A stretch of DNA of 64,000 nucleotides from Cryptomeria japonica (Eukaryota; Streptophyta; Pinopsida; Cupressales; Cupressaceae): positions 766,242,483 to 766,306,482 of the forward strand of contig NC_081414.1 of assembly GCF_030272615.1 (NCBI RefSeq), written 5' to 3'. The position numbers and the translations under genes are program-made. The notes beneath the pieces were generated by a model. That model saw nothing but the letters and a program-made list of their open reading frames with translations. It was not told the origin of the DNA and did no database searches. This document shows, in pieces, positions 12,601 to 24,681 of the stretch. Position 1 is the first letter of the stretch; the number at the start of each line of letters is the position of its first letter.

Positions 12601-12639
12601 TTTATCTATTTGGATCTTCCCTCATAAGATCTTAGATCA

Positions 12640-13340
12640 GATTTTATCCACCTACAGACAAATTCCATGACATATTGGACAAGTGGCTAAAGATACCTTT
12701 TGACATGGCAAAGGTGGGTGCCCATGTTGGGTTAGTACAAGTTGTAAAAGAATATGCTAATTTAATAGTTAGTTATGATGTGTTCTCTTACAGTTCTAAG
12801 TGTTGTACATTATGAGAGTTGTAAGAAGTGTAGGAGCATTTGTCATACCTCAGAATAGTTGATTTTAGGTGCCCAACTTAGGAGGTTTGAATGAGGATTC
12901 ATTTGGAGATTTACATGTATCATTTGCATATTTTTTGATGGCTAAAAAATAGGGAAAAATGTTTTGCATGATCCCATCTTGTAACTTCATCTAGAAGATA
13001 CCTCTTGGGTTGTGTTTCTCTATATAAGGTAGTCTTAGGGAGTATTAGTCATGTTATGTTTGCAAGTGAAGTGTTATTTTACCGAAATTGATTCAGAGTG
13101 TTGGATTGATTTTTCAAGACTCTTGTTAAAGAAGCAATTTACTACTATTGTATTGTAATTGTTGTTTCAACAATATAAGTACTCTACTTTTGGAGTGTGG
13201 GGTTTTTCTCCCAAAAGGGTTTTCTCAATAGTAAATCTTATGTATATCTTTATGAATGTTCATTATATTCTTGTGAATGTGTTTCTTATTTTGTAATAGT
13301 TAAAATATTTAAAGACAATTTGAATTATCTCCCCCACTAA
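12640..13340 (+). repeat. Degenerate LTR-like fragment
   Basis: Contains a TATA-like CTATATAAGG near 13019. Near 13197-13230 it has GTGTGGGGTTTTTCTCCC followed by AAAGGGTTTTCTC, the typical R/U5 signature of plant Copia LTRs. No coding sequence, PBS or TSD could be assigned. Confidence 0.45.
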
Positions 13341-13345
13341 ATTAG

Positions 13346-13955
13346 TGTTAGGAAGCACTTTTCACACCTTATCTTCCTTCCATTGTGTACAAAAATGAAC
13401 TCTCATAATGTCACCATCTCAAGCCCTCAATATATAGGCTTATGGAGACCCAACATACCACTATAGAACACTATCATGGGCCAAAACAAGGTTCCAAAAA
13501 AACATGGTAAAAATCCATGTGACCCAACATTGCGATTCCCTCTTACAAGTTCAAAAATAACACCATTATTGCACTTACAACTTTATGACAACTACCATAA
13601 GATGCTCTTACATGTTGTCATAGACTGTCATAACATGCCCCATCTAATATTAACATATTCTCTTATAAAATTGTAAGATGACAAGGATTATAGATGCTCT
13701 TACACGTCATAAACTAATAATAGATTCCAGGAACCCCATATTTACTTGTGGTCAGCCTCATCATAAATGTAAATAGTTCCATTGCTCGTAAATAATTAAC
13801 TTATTGTTGCTACTAAATTAATAATTACCGATCCAATAAAATATTTTTACTATCATTGGTGAAACTGTCACCCCTTACATGGATAATTTACAAATAATAT
13901 TAGAAGTAGTTAATTACATAGGATTTACAAGGTTGATGGTACCTTAATCCTAACA
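13346..13955 (-). repeat. 610-bp LTR of a minus-strand Copia element (3' LTR)
   Basis: Read on the minus strand it starts TGTTAGGATTAAGG at 13955 and ends CTTCCTAACA at 13346, with TG...CA termini. It is preceded (13956-13968, minus) by a purine tract AAGTAGGAGAA, the PPT. A CCTATATATTGAGGG block near 13430 is a plausible TATA. The matching minus-strand gag lies at 14930-15960, giving the order gag - decayed pol - PPT - LTR. No 5' LTR was found to the right. Confidence 0.7.
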
Positions 13956-13968
13956 TTCTCCTACTTCA

Positions 13969-14929
13969 CTTCGTACATTGTAAATACACCCATACAAATC
14001 ACAAACGAAGGAAAACAATCTCTTAGCCACACATGTACCATTTAATTCTTTAACGTGGACCTATTCTCCAACAAGATACCTGCAATAGCAACCAAGGTAA
14101 CCACCATCAAGAAAGAACTCCTCGAATCCTCCAACATGCCACCTATGGAAGAAAAGGAAAATGCCAAGGTGAAGCATATCAATTGTTATTGTCTTGCATC
14201 AATCAATACATGAAGGTAAGCATCAAATTCGAATGATAACAAAGGCTTCGAGTAGCTATCTAACTCATACCCGCTGGAATAGAAACAACAAAAAATTAAT
14301 AAATCCAAGCTAACCATGCCTCAAATTAAGGTAAACCAACATAGATAAAACTTCATGTTATTAATATATCACCTCAAAACTGCAATCAAGTCTTTGTATA
14401 TCCATCCTCATGCCTCAATGCAACATATCAATGTATAAATCACCAAAGAGAAGGCCAACTAGCAAAGTGTCCAATAACACCTAAAAAATCATGTGGACAT
14501 AGGTAGTCCACATCTAATTCATCTCATTGCAATTGATAGGTTGTACAAACCTACAAACTGCATAACTCATAGATCTCAATCCAATTAAATGAGAAAACCT
14601 GTCATCACATTAGTAATGAATAGACCAAGATATCAAAGAGGGTAACTAGATATATATCCAGAAACTCCCAATACATGAGTCATATCAAAATTAAAAATAG
14701 AGCAAAGCATATCAAGTATATCTATAGTACTTCACATAGACGATGTGACTAATTTATCTATCATCTAGTGTCAAGAAAACATATACTGATATGAAAATTC
14801 TACAAACAAATATGCTACAATACCTCTCTCACCAATAGTCCCCATAGCTCTCCCAAGTTACTCATACTCGCCATATGATTACAAACATCTAAGAAGCAGA
14901 ACAAGACCAAAGAGAAAAGTAGAAAACAT
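13969..14929 (-). other. Decayed interior of minus-strand Copia remnant
   Basis: About 1 kb between the protease remnant and the PPT, far too short for a full pol. I see no INT, RT or RNase H motif, so most of pol has been deleted or is unrecognisable. Confidence 0.35.
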
Positions 14930-15960
14930 ATTCAAGTTCTGTGTCACATGATTGTTGCAACTTAGTCTAACAACCATACATTGTTTTGATTCTCTTGTGC
15001 AATGTTGCAAGCTAAGAACATACTACCTTGATTTTGGTTTTCTTTGATAAAATTTCCACTTCATTGCCTTGAATTATATTGCTTCTTTCTACATTCATTT
15101 AAGTAATGCTCATATTTATAACAATAGTGACATTGAATTGAAGACTTATCATACATATGTCCTTGAGATTGATTTTGAGTTGATATTTGATGACCTTGCC
15201 TCTTCCAATTGAGTTTGATGGGTTGGTTCTTCCACCTTTGTATGAATTTCTTCCTCTATGTCTAAAATTTTATCTCTTCCTTCTTCTACCATATGATTAA
15301 GACTTATCTTGAAAGCATGCTCCAAAGTTGAATTTTTTGATCTACTTAGCCTATAAGAAATGAGAAATAAGAAATGAGGAATATGTGCAACTCATCAACT
15401 AAAAATTGTGAGAGATTTTTGTATCTTCTATATCCACCACAATTGATTTGAATCTTGTAAGAAAACTTCTTAAAATATTTTCAACCACTCTCGTATCTTC
15501 AAGTGTTTCACTATGTGATCTTATTTGATTTACCCAATAATTTGAGTGAAAAATGAGTCTATTGTATCTTATTCTATCATGTATATCGCCTCAAAATCCC
15601 TTTTTAGCATTTGTAATTTATCCATCTTCACCTTAGTCGTTCCTTGGTAAGTAGTTTGAAGAATATCTCATGTCTATATGGATTTTGTTGTTGTTACAAT
15701 CTTTGAAAAAAAACTCTCATGCACTCCTTGAAAGACGCTTTCAAATATTTTTTCCTATTATCCTTAAACAAATCTTTCTCTACTTAAAGAAAATTGTATG
15801 TTGTCGCTTCAACTGGTCCTAGAAAACCATTCTCTACAAGCTCCCATAAATCTTGAGAACTAAATGAAGCCTTCGCTGTGATTGTCCAATAGTCATAGTT
15901 TTTGTCATTGAACTAAAAAATCTATAGATTTGTGAGACTAGTTGTAGATGAAGATGTCAT
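14930..15960 (-). pseudogene. Copia gag-protease remnant
   Basis: The minus strand opens at ATG 15960-15958. It reads NDKNYDYW, then LFKDNRKKYLKASF, a UBN2-type gag with several stops and frame changes. Near 15130 is an intact CCHC knuckle, CHYCYKYEHYLNEC. Near 14980 is NVWLLD followed, after an indel, by GCNNHVT, the remains of the protease WLLDSGCSNHMT motif. A damaged PBS-like AGAGCTTC occurs just upstream of the ATG near 15975. The gene is dead. Confidence 0.7.
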
Positions 15961-15989
15961 TGTTGGATATGAAGCTCTATTTTGAATAA

Positions 15990-16529
15990 ACTTGTGCTAA
16001 AGAAACCTTCAGCTTTGATGGCCTTTTGAAAATCTACAACACTACTGACCTTTAACTCTAATGCGAGTTGAAAGGAGAGACAAAGGAGAAAGGAAACTAA
16101 AACGGAGAGAAAATTACACAAGGATCAAATAAAAAATTATTTATATATTTCAAACTCATACAAATATTAATCTATGATTCAAAGACATAGGGATGTTGCC
16201 CTTTTCTTGTGCTCAAAACATGCTGAAAACAGAGTCCGTGTTTAGTTAACCATCTTCTTGTTCTTATAGCAATGCAAATTTTCGCTCTTTTTTTCACATA
16301 CATTGTATTTTAAAACTACCCTATTCTACTTGTATATACCCAACAAAAGGATACAAAAATAAATATTAATTGCAATAAACTTTACATTTAAGACTTAGTC
16401 CTAGATGCAAAAACAGAATGGAAAGAGATAGAGAAAATGAAAAATTACATGCTTTAAAGTTTTGACAAAACATGTTGATGGTGAGGAGAAAAGAGCAGTC
16501 TATGAAGAATTAAATGAGGGTAGGTGTAA
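15990..16529. other. Unassigned 540 bp
   Basis: No coding, repeat or RNA signal found between the Copia gag start and the LINE RNase H fragment. Confidence 0.3.
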
Positions 16530-16925
16530 TTGATTCTAACAGGGCTGGCTGAAGCTCCAAACTGGGATGGACAACTCTACTACCCAACAACATTGATCTT
16601 GAAAAGGACTCTCTATGGACTGGTTTGCACCTGTTCTATCGTACTTCCCCTTGGCATGAATAATAATGCAAAGTTCAATGCTTTATTTGAAGGCGTGAAG
16701 CTTTGTAGGAGAGGAAAACTTAATCAGGTAGATATTGAAGATGGTTCAGCCATCATGATCAACACAATAATGACACAAAGGGCTCCAAGTTGGAGCACAT
16801 CAATGTGAATTGAGATGATATATCAATACCTAGATAGCATAAAATATCATACCATAAAGCACGTCTACAAAGAGATGAATGGTCTGACAAAGTTTCTTTC
16901 GAATCGGTCCATAGACCAACAAGAG
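16530..16925 (+). pseudogene. LINE-type RNase H (RVT_3) fragment
   Basis: One frame with a single TGA at 16806. It contains NNNAKFNALFEGVKLC, VDIEDGSAIMINTI and, after the stop, IKHVYKEMNGLTKFLSNRSID. These match the plant non-LTR RNase H pattern (NNxAEFxAL.EGL, GDSAIVIN, HIYREGNxVADxLS). The catalytic D of GDS has drifted to DGS. RT and endonuclease are absent, so the fragment is truncated on both sides. An exapted RNase H-like gene is possible but unlikely given the stop. Confidence 0.65.
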
Positions 16926-18309
16926 GATTCCATCATCTCATGCTCACACAAGGATTAGTTTGGGTTGCTAAAGTACATAGCCTGTGATTTGGCATACTTA
17001 TCTCCAATAACAATAGACATATAATACCCATTCGAACTCTGAAGTACAAAACTGAATAAGGTATTCAAAAATCCCATAAACATCTCTTGAACTAGGGATG
17101 CACTGAATAAGGTCGCATTGCCATATAAATTAGAAGAACCGATCAACTGAAGAAGCAATAGTAAGCGACTCCAACACAGCAAAGGAGTTCATTTTGAATA
17201 TCCACTGCCCCTACAACTGTAAGCAAGGATCCATCACAAAACATCTCAAAGAGGTCTCTGTGCTGAAGACTGAGCTGGAAAAGAATATCATTAACAAAAT
17301 CAATGATGAAAAGCACCTATGGGCCACCTACATTCATAACGTAGAGAGGTTCATTTATAAAATTGTGAGGTCGTCTGAGAACTTCAAATGGGATCACAAA
17401 GCTATACAGGCCTAGGGCAACGAGGACTGTCAGTTGCCTATCCAAATATCCTAAAGATGGATTGGTTGGTGATGCAATATGCATCCCTATCAAATAAAAA
17501 TGAGGATATGACACAAGAAATTTTCTTATTAAGAGATGGTTTAGTTGGGAATAATATGCAAATTTATGCATATTTCACTAACTCTAATGAAAATTTGTTC
17601 ACACCTGCTCAGATAGAAAGGTTGTAGGAGGTTATATAGGCTATTTTCATCATGATCAATTTCCTTGGTTGAAAAGGTACGTACGTATTAGAACGAGCGT
17701 TGTTCTATGAAAACAAATAATAAATTAATACACACACGTTGGCATTGTCATACTAGGAATATGTTATGTAAACATTGCAAGCCCCAAGATCTTTTAAAAT
17801 TAATCTTCTAATTTTTATATTGTTTTTTCAAAATTTTAATGTAAAAATATATTAAAATAAAAAACATTAAATTTTTATAGTTAAAATTTAAAAATTATAT
17901 TTTTTATTTTAAATTAAAATAAATAAAAATAAAATCCAAGTTTTTTACTATGTTTCAGAAGTTCGAAAATTAAACATTTTTCTATTTTAATTTAAGATCG
18001 ATTTAATTTTTATTTTAAGTTATTTTGTATATTGTAAGTTTAAAATATTACTAAATTTTATAAATTAAAATTTTAAAAATTTATTAAATTTTGTATTTAA
18101 TAGATAATTTATAAATTTATATAACAAATTAAAAAATTGTGTCAAAATAATTAATAAATTATTTAGATAGGCATATATGAAATTATAAAGTATATAAAAA
18201 TTTTGAAAAAAAATGAACAAAAGATTAAAAATATTAATATCGACTTACTTGGTTGGGTAAATGAAAAAAAAAACTTTTTTTTTAATCTTTAATCTTAGAA
18301 ATATTCATA
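16926..18309. other. Unassigned and AT-rich sequence
   Basis: 17194-17627 contains two overlapping ORFs of 73 and 79 residues in different frames that resemble nothing I know. 17740-18300 is very AT-rich with homopolymer runs and no features. Confidence 0.3.
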
Positions 18310-18540
18310 TCAATGAACAAATGGCTTCGGGTATTGATAGTTAAATTTCTAGATTAAAGAATGTTGCCATCTTTCTAGCGGCCCTAGATTTTATCAAGAT
18401 CCCCTCAAAGAATTATATGAATTTTTGGCTTCACAATACCTAGGGTATTTTGTCATATGATCCAAAAAGGATTGTTCCTTATCTTTTTTAAGAATCCTAG
18501 TAGTCAGATAGAAGTGGTCAAGAAGTAGTACTAGAAAATT

Positions 18541-20150
18541 GGGTTCGGATGTTTTACAGCCATCAGTAGGAGCCCGGATGCTAATGCGGGGGAAATTTTG
18601 GCTCTCTCAAGCCCTAGGTGGATTACCATTTAGAATGTCCCACCAATATTCCTATGTAACACCATTCCTAAAACCTTGGAACCCATTGGGAATGTAATTA
18701 TAATGCATGAAACTACATCTCTGCTTCCACATATGAATGTCAGGTTGCCCATTTCAATTAATCCCAAGAAGGATCTCCCAAAGGAAATCAAGGTGGAACT
18801 AAAAAATGAATCTTTCATCTGCCCAGTTGAGCTTTTGGGAGGCATTAATGTTTGTTTTCTATGCAAAAGGGAAGGACATATGAGAAAAAATTGTCCTTTG
18901 ATCGAGAATAAACTAAAAGTGAGTGATACTAATTCTAGTCCTAAGTCAAGTGACCCTAAGGAGACCCCTCCTAAGGAAGACAATACCAGTTTCGGGCCTC
19001 CTAGAGAATCTAAAGCCTTGAACATAGAGGTGGCTATACCTAACTGCTCTAGAAGTAAAACTAATTCCAAACCTACGGAGCGGGTCCCCCATGGTTCTCA
19101 TATGGCTGGATATAAAGCCGACAAGCTTGAATCTAATGATAAAACTAGTAATACTCAGAAACATTTCATGCTTACCCCTAGTTCCACTGGTGTTGGGGAT
19201 GGGAAACAATCGATAAGCAAACTTCATGAATATAGTAATGAAATTAGGAGGCTTTATACGGGATCTGGTAAACAACCTCGTGCAAGCTCCTCGAGTGACT
19301 TGGCTCCTACCTCTGATAAAATTGTGATTCTTCCTTCCCATAGGGCTCTCAATGCCCAACAGCTTATTGTTGAGAAATTAAAATTATGGTGGACACCAGA
19401 ACAAGGGTGCAGAGCATTATAGAGAGTGGATTCCCTAACCAGAATACTAAAGGCACTTCAGAAGATTCTACCCCTCCCCAATCCCCTTGAACTCTCCCAA
19501 AAAGAATCCTAGCCTTGCACCTGATAGAAACTCTATCGGTTGTGATGGAGAGCTGACGGTGTCAGCGAAGGGGAGAGTTGTTGGGGTCCCAAATTTGGAT
19601 AGAGATTTGATCCGGCCTTCAAATTCAGGGGACCCTGATGAGGCTCCCTTTGTTATTAAAAGGGCTCTGGATCCTAAGGAGTTGGGTTCGAGTGGTTTTT
19701 TGGCTAGTGGATCCTATAAGACTCCCACCTTCTCTCTCAACCAGAAATTTAGTAGTGTGGTGGATGTTGGTGGTGGATGCTCAGATTGGATTAATGGTGG
19801 TGAAGGGTCTGGGGATATGGAGATCAGCTTTGTTGAGGTGAAGGATGGTGAGAAAGATAAAGAAGTTAAGTGGGTTATCATCCCTTACAATGGAAACCCT
19901 GATAATGATATTGTAGATGAGGCTATGAATCAATTTGGCATCAGGAAGGCCTAAAAGAAATGAAAAGGTAAGAAGGTTAAGATGCATAATTCTCCCCACC
20001 TTGTGGCTGACCAGATCTTCGAATTCAAGAGGAAGAGAGGAAGGCCAAGTGGTGTCTCTACTAGGAATCAAGCTAATAAATTCTCAAAGGGGTCACTTCC
20101 TAGCTGCTACAAGAGCTTCAGGGAACCTATGGATATTGCCCCCTGAGCCT
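18541..20150 (+). pseudogene. LINE ORF1 (DUF4283-like, CCHC zinc knuckle)
   Basis: The main frame 18676-19422 contains MNVRLPISINPKKDLPKEIK, then CFLCKREGHMRKNCP, an intact CX2CX4HX4C knuckle, followed by a Ser/Pro/Lys-rich low-complexity tail. Upstream 18541-18675 keeps DUF4283-like traces with stops. The tail continues in a different frame at 19487-19954, so one frameshift separates the halves. ORF1 proteins of plant L1 elements bind element RNA. It ends shortly before the ORF2 start at 20153. Confidence 0.78.
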
Positions 20151-20152
20151 TC

Positions 20153-23100
20153 ATGGATTTAAACCTTGCATCATGGAATGTTAGAGGACTAGAGTCCCCT
20201 GACAAGGAATACATAGTTAAAAGATTTTTGTGAATGTGTAAGGATATTGATATTATACTCATTCAAGAAGTGAAGGTTGTGGATTTTTATCTGGACATTA
20301 GCTTAAAATGCATATGGAGAGATGTTGAGTATTATGCTACCAAACATTCTGAAGGGAAGTGTGGTGTGGTGATCTTTGTTAGCAACAAATGGAATAAGTT
20401 TGTCTCTAGATGGGGGTAATCACCTTGCAACAGACTTGTCTAGATTATCCTAGAATTTAAAGAGTTGGTGTTTGGGGTATGTTTTATGTATGCCTCCAAT
20501 GACCATAGGGAAAGAATCAAAATGTGGAAGTGGATCTATCAACTGGAGGATGTACTATGGATTTTTAGAGGGGATTTTAACATGATCGAAGACCCTCTTG
20601 ATAAGAGTGGTGGCAATAAATTTGAATGGAAAGGTGAAGAAAGGTTTTTTTGGAATATAATATTGAATAAATTTAAGTTGGTGGATCCCTTGGCAGGTAG
20701 GAAGAAGGACCTCAAGGATATATGGTACACATGGTGCAACTTTCAACAAGGGATCAGGAGGATATACAGTAGACTGGACAGATTCTATTATAATGTTGAT
20801 TTCTTTATATCTAATATGGTGGATGGTGGCATCCCTATAAAATTGACCCCTTACACCTTATCTAACCATCACCTTATTGTATTAATGGTAGCTCATAATG
20901 ACTCGCCAAAGAGACCTTGTCAGGATCAGCAAGACTTTGCCCTCAACTCTAATCTGCTTCAGGAAGAAGGTTTGATGCATGTTGTCCTTATTATCAGACT
21001 GTTCAACAAGAAAGTGGTCAAGCATCACAACCCTATTGATAGGTGGAATGAATGTGTTAAGAGCTGGAGAAATCTCTTTCAAACTTTGGGTAAGAAGAGG
21101 GCTAAGGATGGTAGGAGGAAGGAATCAGAGACCCATTTGATGCTCCTTAAAGCTGAGGAGTATATCCAAAACAACCCCTCTAAATTTCTCACTCTAGATG
21201 CCCTATGTTAGGTGAAAGATGTTCTCAGAAGGATCCAGAATGTCAGAGTTCATGGGGCCAAAACTAGAGCTAGATTGAATTGGATGGATGGTGGTGATAG
21301 AGGCTCTAAATATTTCTTTCAATTCCTCAAATGTAAGGAGGCCAGAGCTACCATTGACAGTATTCAGGTGGGTGGGGAGATTGTCACCGACCACTCAGAT
21401 ATTTTAAATGCATTCTCTCTATTCTACAAATAATTGTTCACTTCTGAGGATAATGATCAGAAGAAGCACAAATCTAGAGAGAGGATCAACAACATGATCC
21501 CCAAGAAGATTTCTAGGGAAGATATGATGCTTAACAAAGAAATTATCATGGGATAAATCAAGGAGGCTATACAAGCACTTGACAATGATAAAGCGCTTGG
21601 TCCAGATGGTCTTACTATGGAATTCTACAAGCAATGTATAGAATGGATTGGGGAAGACCTAGGGCAGGTGTATGAGGAAGTTATTAGAAAAGGATCCTTG
21701 GGGGATGATATTAATAGAGGCCTCATAAAATAAATTCCTAAAGATGGTGATAGATCCTTAATTGAAAATTGGAGACCTATCACATTGTTAAATGTTTCTT
21801 ATTAAATTTTGGCTAAAATCCTAGCCAGGAGGATGGAAAATATATGCTCTAAAGTTTTGGGTTTGTGAAAGGTAGATACATTCTTCAAAATCTACTCACC
21901 TGCTAGGAAGCCATGGAATTGGGGAAGGTATCTAAGCAAATGGTGGCTATGCTTTTGCTGGATTTTGAAAAGGCATATGATAGAATCGAATGGAGCTTTG
22001 TGCATGTGATGCTTGAAGGCTTGGGTTTCCCATGACACTTTTTCTAAATGGTCAAGACCCTAATGAATGATGTTAAGGCCTGTGTGGATGTAAATGGTAA
22101 GAAATTTGAACCCTTTGAGCTATCTAGGTCAATTAGATAGGGTTGTCCACTAGGGCCTGACATCTTTGTTGTTGTAGTTGATGCCTTATTTTACCTCTTA
22201 AGAGATCCTAGAGCATATCTCTGAAAGTTAATGGGATTAGACTTCCTAATAATGATGAGTTGTCTAATATCCAATTTGTTGATGACACTACCATTTTAGC
22301 TAAAGTAAAAGAAGACAATATTGCAACACTTATGCTTAAACTACAAGTATTTTGTGAGGCCTTCGGGAGTAATTTATCCTTGCCTAAATCCATCATGTTG
22401 AGTTGGGAGGAGAACCCGCCTGAGTGGTTCAGCAAATACTCTATTCAATGGGGGGGGCTAACTCTCAAGTGATGTACCTTGGTATCTCTTTGGTTGTTAA
22501 TCTGAATCTAAATGAGATGTGGGATTGGCTCAAAGCTAAAGTGTATGTGAAGCTAAGGAAATCGAACAAGAGGTACTCGTCCTTAGTAGGTAAATCTCAA
22601 GTTTGTCAAAAAAATTCTTTCATCCTACAATATCTATTACACTTCTGCTTACCTCTTTAGCAACTACCAAATCAGCGATGTACAAAAACAACTTAGAGAC
22701 TTTCTTTGGTCAGATGGAAAGGGGAGGAAGAAGAGGCATGCAGTGAATTGGAATCGGTGTTGCATGAGTAAATCTAAGGGAGTTCTTGGAGTAAAATATT
22801 TTAAGTGGCAAGGTATCTCTTTGGAAGCCAAGTGGATTTCTAGGGCATTACAAGAAAATGAGCCATGGAAGATCCTAGTCAAACATAATATTTTCCAATC
22901 TGTTCTGAGGAGATGTCCTAAGTGGATAGGATTATCTATCAATGATATCATTGTAGAGCAATATGAGGTCAAACTAGTGGGATCTGTTATTTTTAAATCA
23001 ATTTGGAGGGCCTGGGATGTGGTGAGACCTTACATCTCGAGTAAAGGGATTTTGTGGGAAGACAAGGAAGTCTGTGGGGAAAGATCAGTGTGGTGGAACC

Positions 23101-23852
23101 TGAAACATAAGGGCAAACCCTTGTCATTGATGCAAGGTTGTTCCACTAATTTTTGGGCATCTAAAGGATTGGAGAGCTTTAATGATATTATTAAAGATGA
23201 GCATTTACTTAGCTTGGATGATATTGTTCAGTCCTATGGTCTTCCCCTTACCAAGTGGGATACTTACACTATCCTTCGTGAAGCTTGTTCCTCTCTCAGC
23301 CTGCCTAAACCCTGTGTTGCCTCCTTCTCTAGATTTGTTGAGTTTACTTGGCCTAATGGGTCCTTGCTTCCAAATATCAAGGCCAAATCCATATATAATC
23401 TCTTGACTGATAATGACTTTGTTTTTTAACATGCTAATTCTTGGTGGTCTTTAAGTCATACCCCTTCCCAATGGCAGAAAAAAAAATTATTCCATCTGGT
23501 CTAGAGCTATGGAACCTAATAAGAGATGCTTTGTGTGGAGACTTATTCTTCATAGACTCCCAATCAGACTTCCCAATGGTGATCCCTCTATTTGTTCTTG
23601 TTGGGTGCCTGAAACTATTAGCCACATCTTTTTTCACTGTTTATTTGCTAAGAAAGTCTGGAATTCCTTTAGGCTTGTCATTGGGGGGAATATTTGTGTT
23701 ATTAATATCATTTTTGGGTATATTCTAAGCCTTAAGAAATATGCTAACCTATTTTGGTCTATATTTTTTATTGAAACACAGTGGCTTATTTGGAAGTTTA
23801 GGAACATGATAATATTTTCAGTGGTAGGAGTAGATTGCTCACTGAGTCTCTA
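20153..23852 (+). pseudogene. LINE ORF2 (endonuclease - reverse transcriptase - zf-RVT)
   Basis: ATG 20153 opens LNLASWNVRGLESP (APE endonuclease N motif). The catalytic Glu follows in DIILIQEVK, then GDFNMIED. The terminal SDH box is SNHHLIV, with the catalytic Asp changed to Asn. RT blocks are DNDKALGPDGL, ENWRPITLLNVSY, LLDFEKAYDRIEW, GCPLGPDIF and IQFVDDTTILAK, so the catalytic motif reads FVDD. Near 23509-23680 a zf-RVT domain reads KRCFVWRLILHRLP, CSCW and ISHIFFHCLFAKKVW. The frame changes near 21865, before 22260 and near 23500, and there are several stops. Confidence 0.88.
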
Positions 23853-24645
23853 AGGAGGCTTATTATCCATGATGTTGGCATGCAGGTTACTGAGGCAATG
23901 AAATTGGCCAGGAGAAAGTTTGAAGCGTTGTTACAAGATTGTTGTGTTAGAGTGTTTGCAAATGAAATCCCATGGGTTCACCTAGAGTAGACAAACATAA
24001 GAGAGATCTCCCTTCGACGATGGGCTAGAGAACATTGCTAGGGAGCTCAATCACCAAGAGGGAAGGATAGTTCAACAACAGAACCAGCCAATTCCATTGG
24101 CAATTCCTGTTCATCACCCCTATGTAGACCCTATTCTATGGGGTAAGGAGTTGCAGTGGAGTGAGGACCCCCTAGGTTGGACGGCTTGGATCGACATATT
24201 GGGTGACTCCACTCTACCTGAAGGGAATATATGTTATGAGACAGCGACATGAGAGTTAGAATGATATCTCTTTTTTGACTATATGGACCCTTAATATAGC
24301 TTGCATTAATTTTGTATTATCAATACTAGCATCAATAGATGACAAATGTAATCTTTTTTCTTTTAGTTTCTTTGATTGGATAGAACCTAAACTCAGTAGA
24401 GATGGCTAATAGATGAACTTTGTATTTTGGCTACTCTATATCTAATAGAAGAAAAAAAAAAATTTAAAAATAAAAAATAAAAAATTTACATATGCATATA
24501 TCAAATCTTAAATTTTGTAATTTTAAGTTCATTTTCTTGTTAAAAAACAATTTTATTTTATAAAATAGAATGTTTTATTTGTGATCTTACTTTTAATAGT
24601 TTTTAAAATCTTGGTATAAGTTTTTCTTTAATATCATTAAGAAAA

Positions 24646-24647
<2 letters not shown>

Positions 24648-24679
<32 letters not shown>
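24648..24679. repeat. (AT)16 microsatellite
   Basis: Uninterrupted AT dinucleotide run of 32 bp. Confidence 0.95.

Positions 24680-24681
<2 letters not shown>

Larger units (their letters stand above)
18310..24470 (+). mobile_element. Decayed plant L1-type LINE (ORF1 + ORF2)
   Basis: Domains appear in the correct order. ORF1 has a CCHC knuckle. ORF2 has APE-type endonuclease, reverse transcriptase and a zf-RVT C-terminal domain. The 3' end runs into an A-rich tail around 24448-24485. The 5' boundary is an estimate inside AT-rich DNA, and no target-site duplication could be recognised. Multiple frame changes and stops throughout show that it is inactive. Confidence 0.85.
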
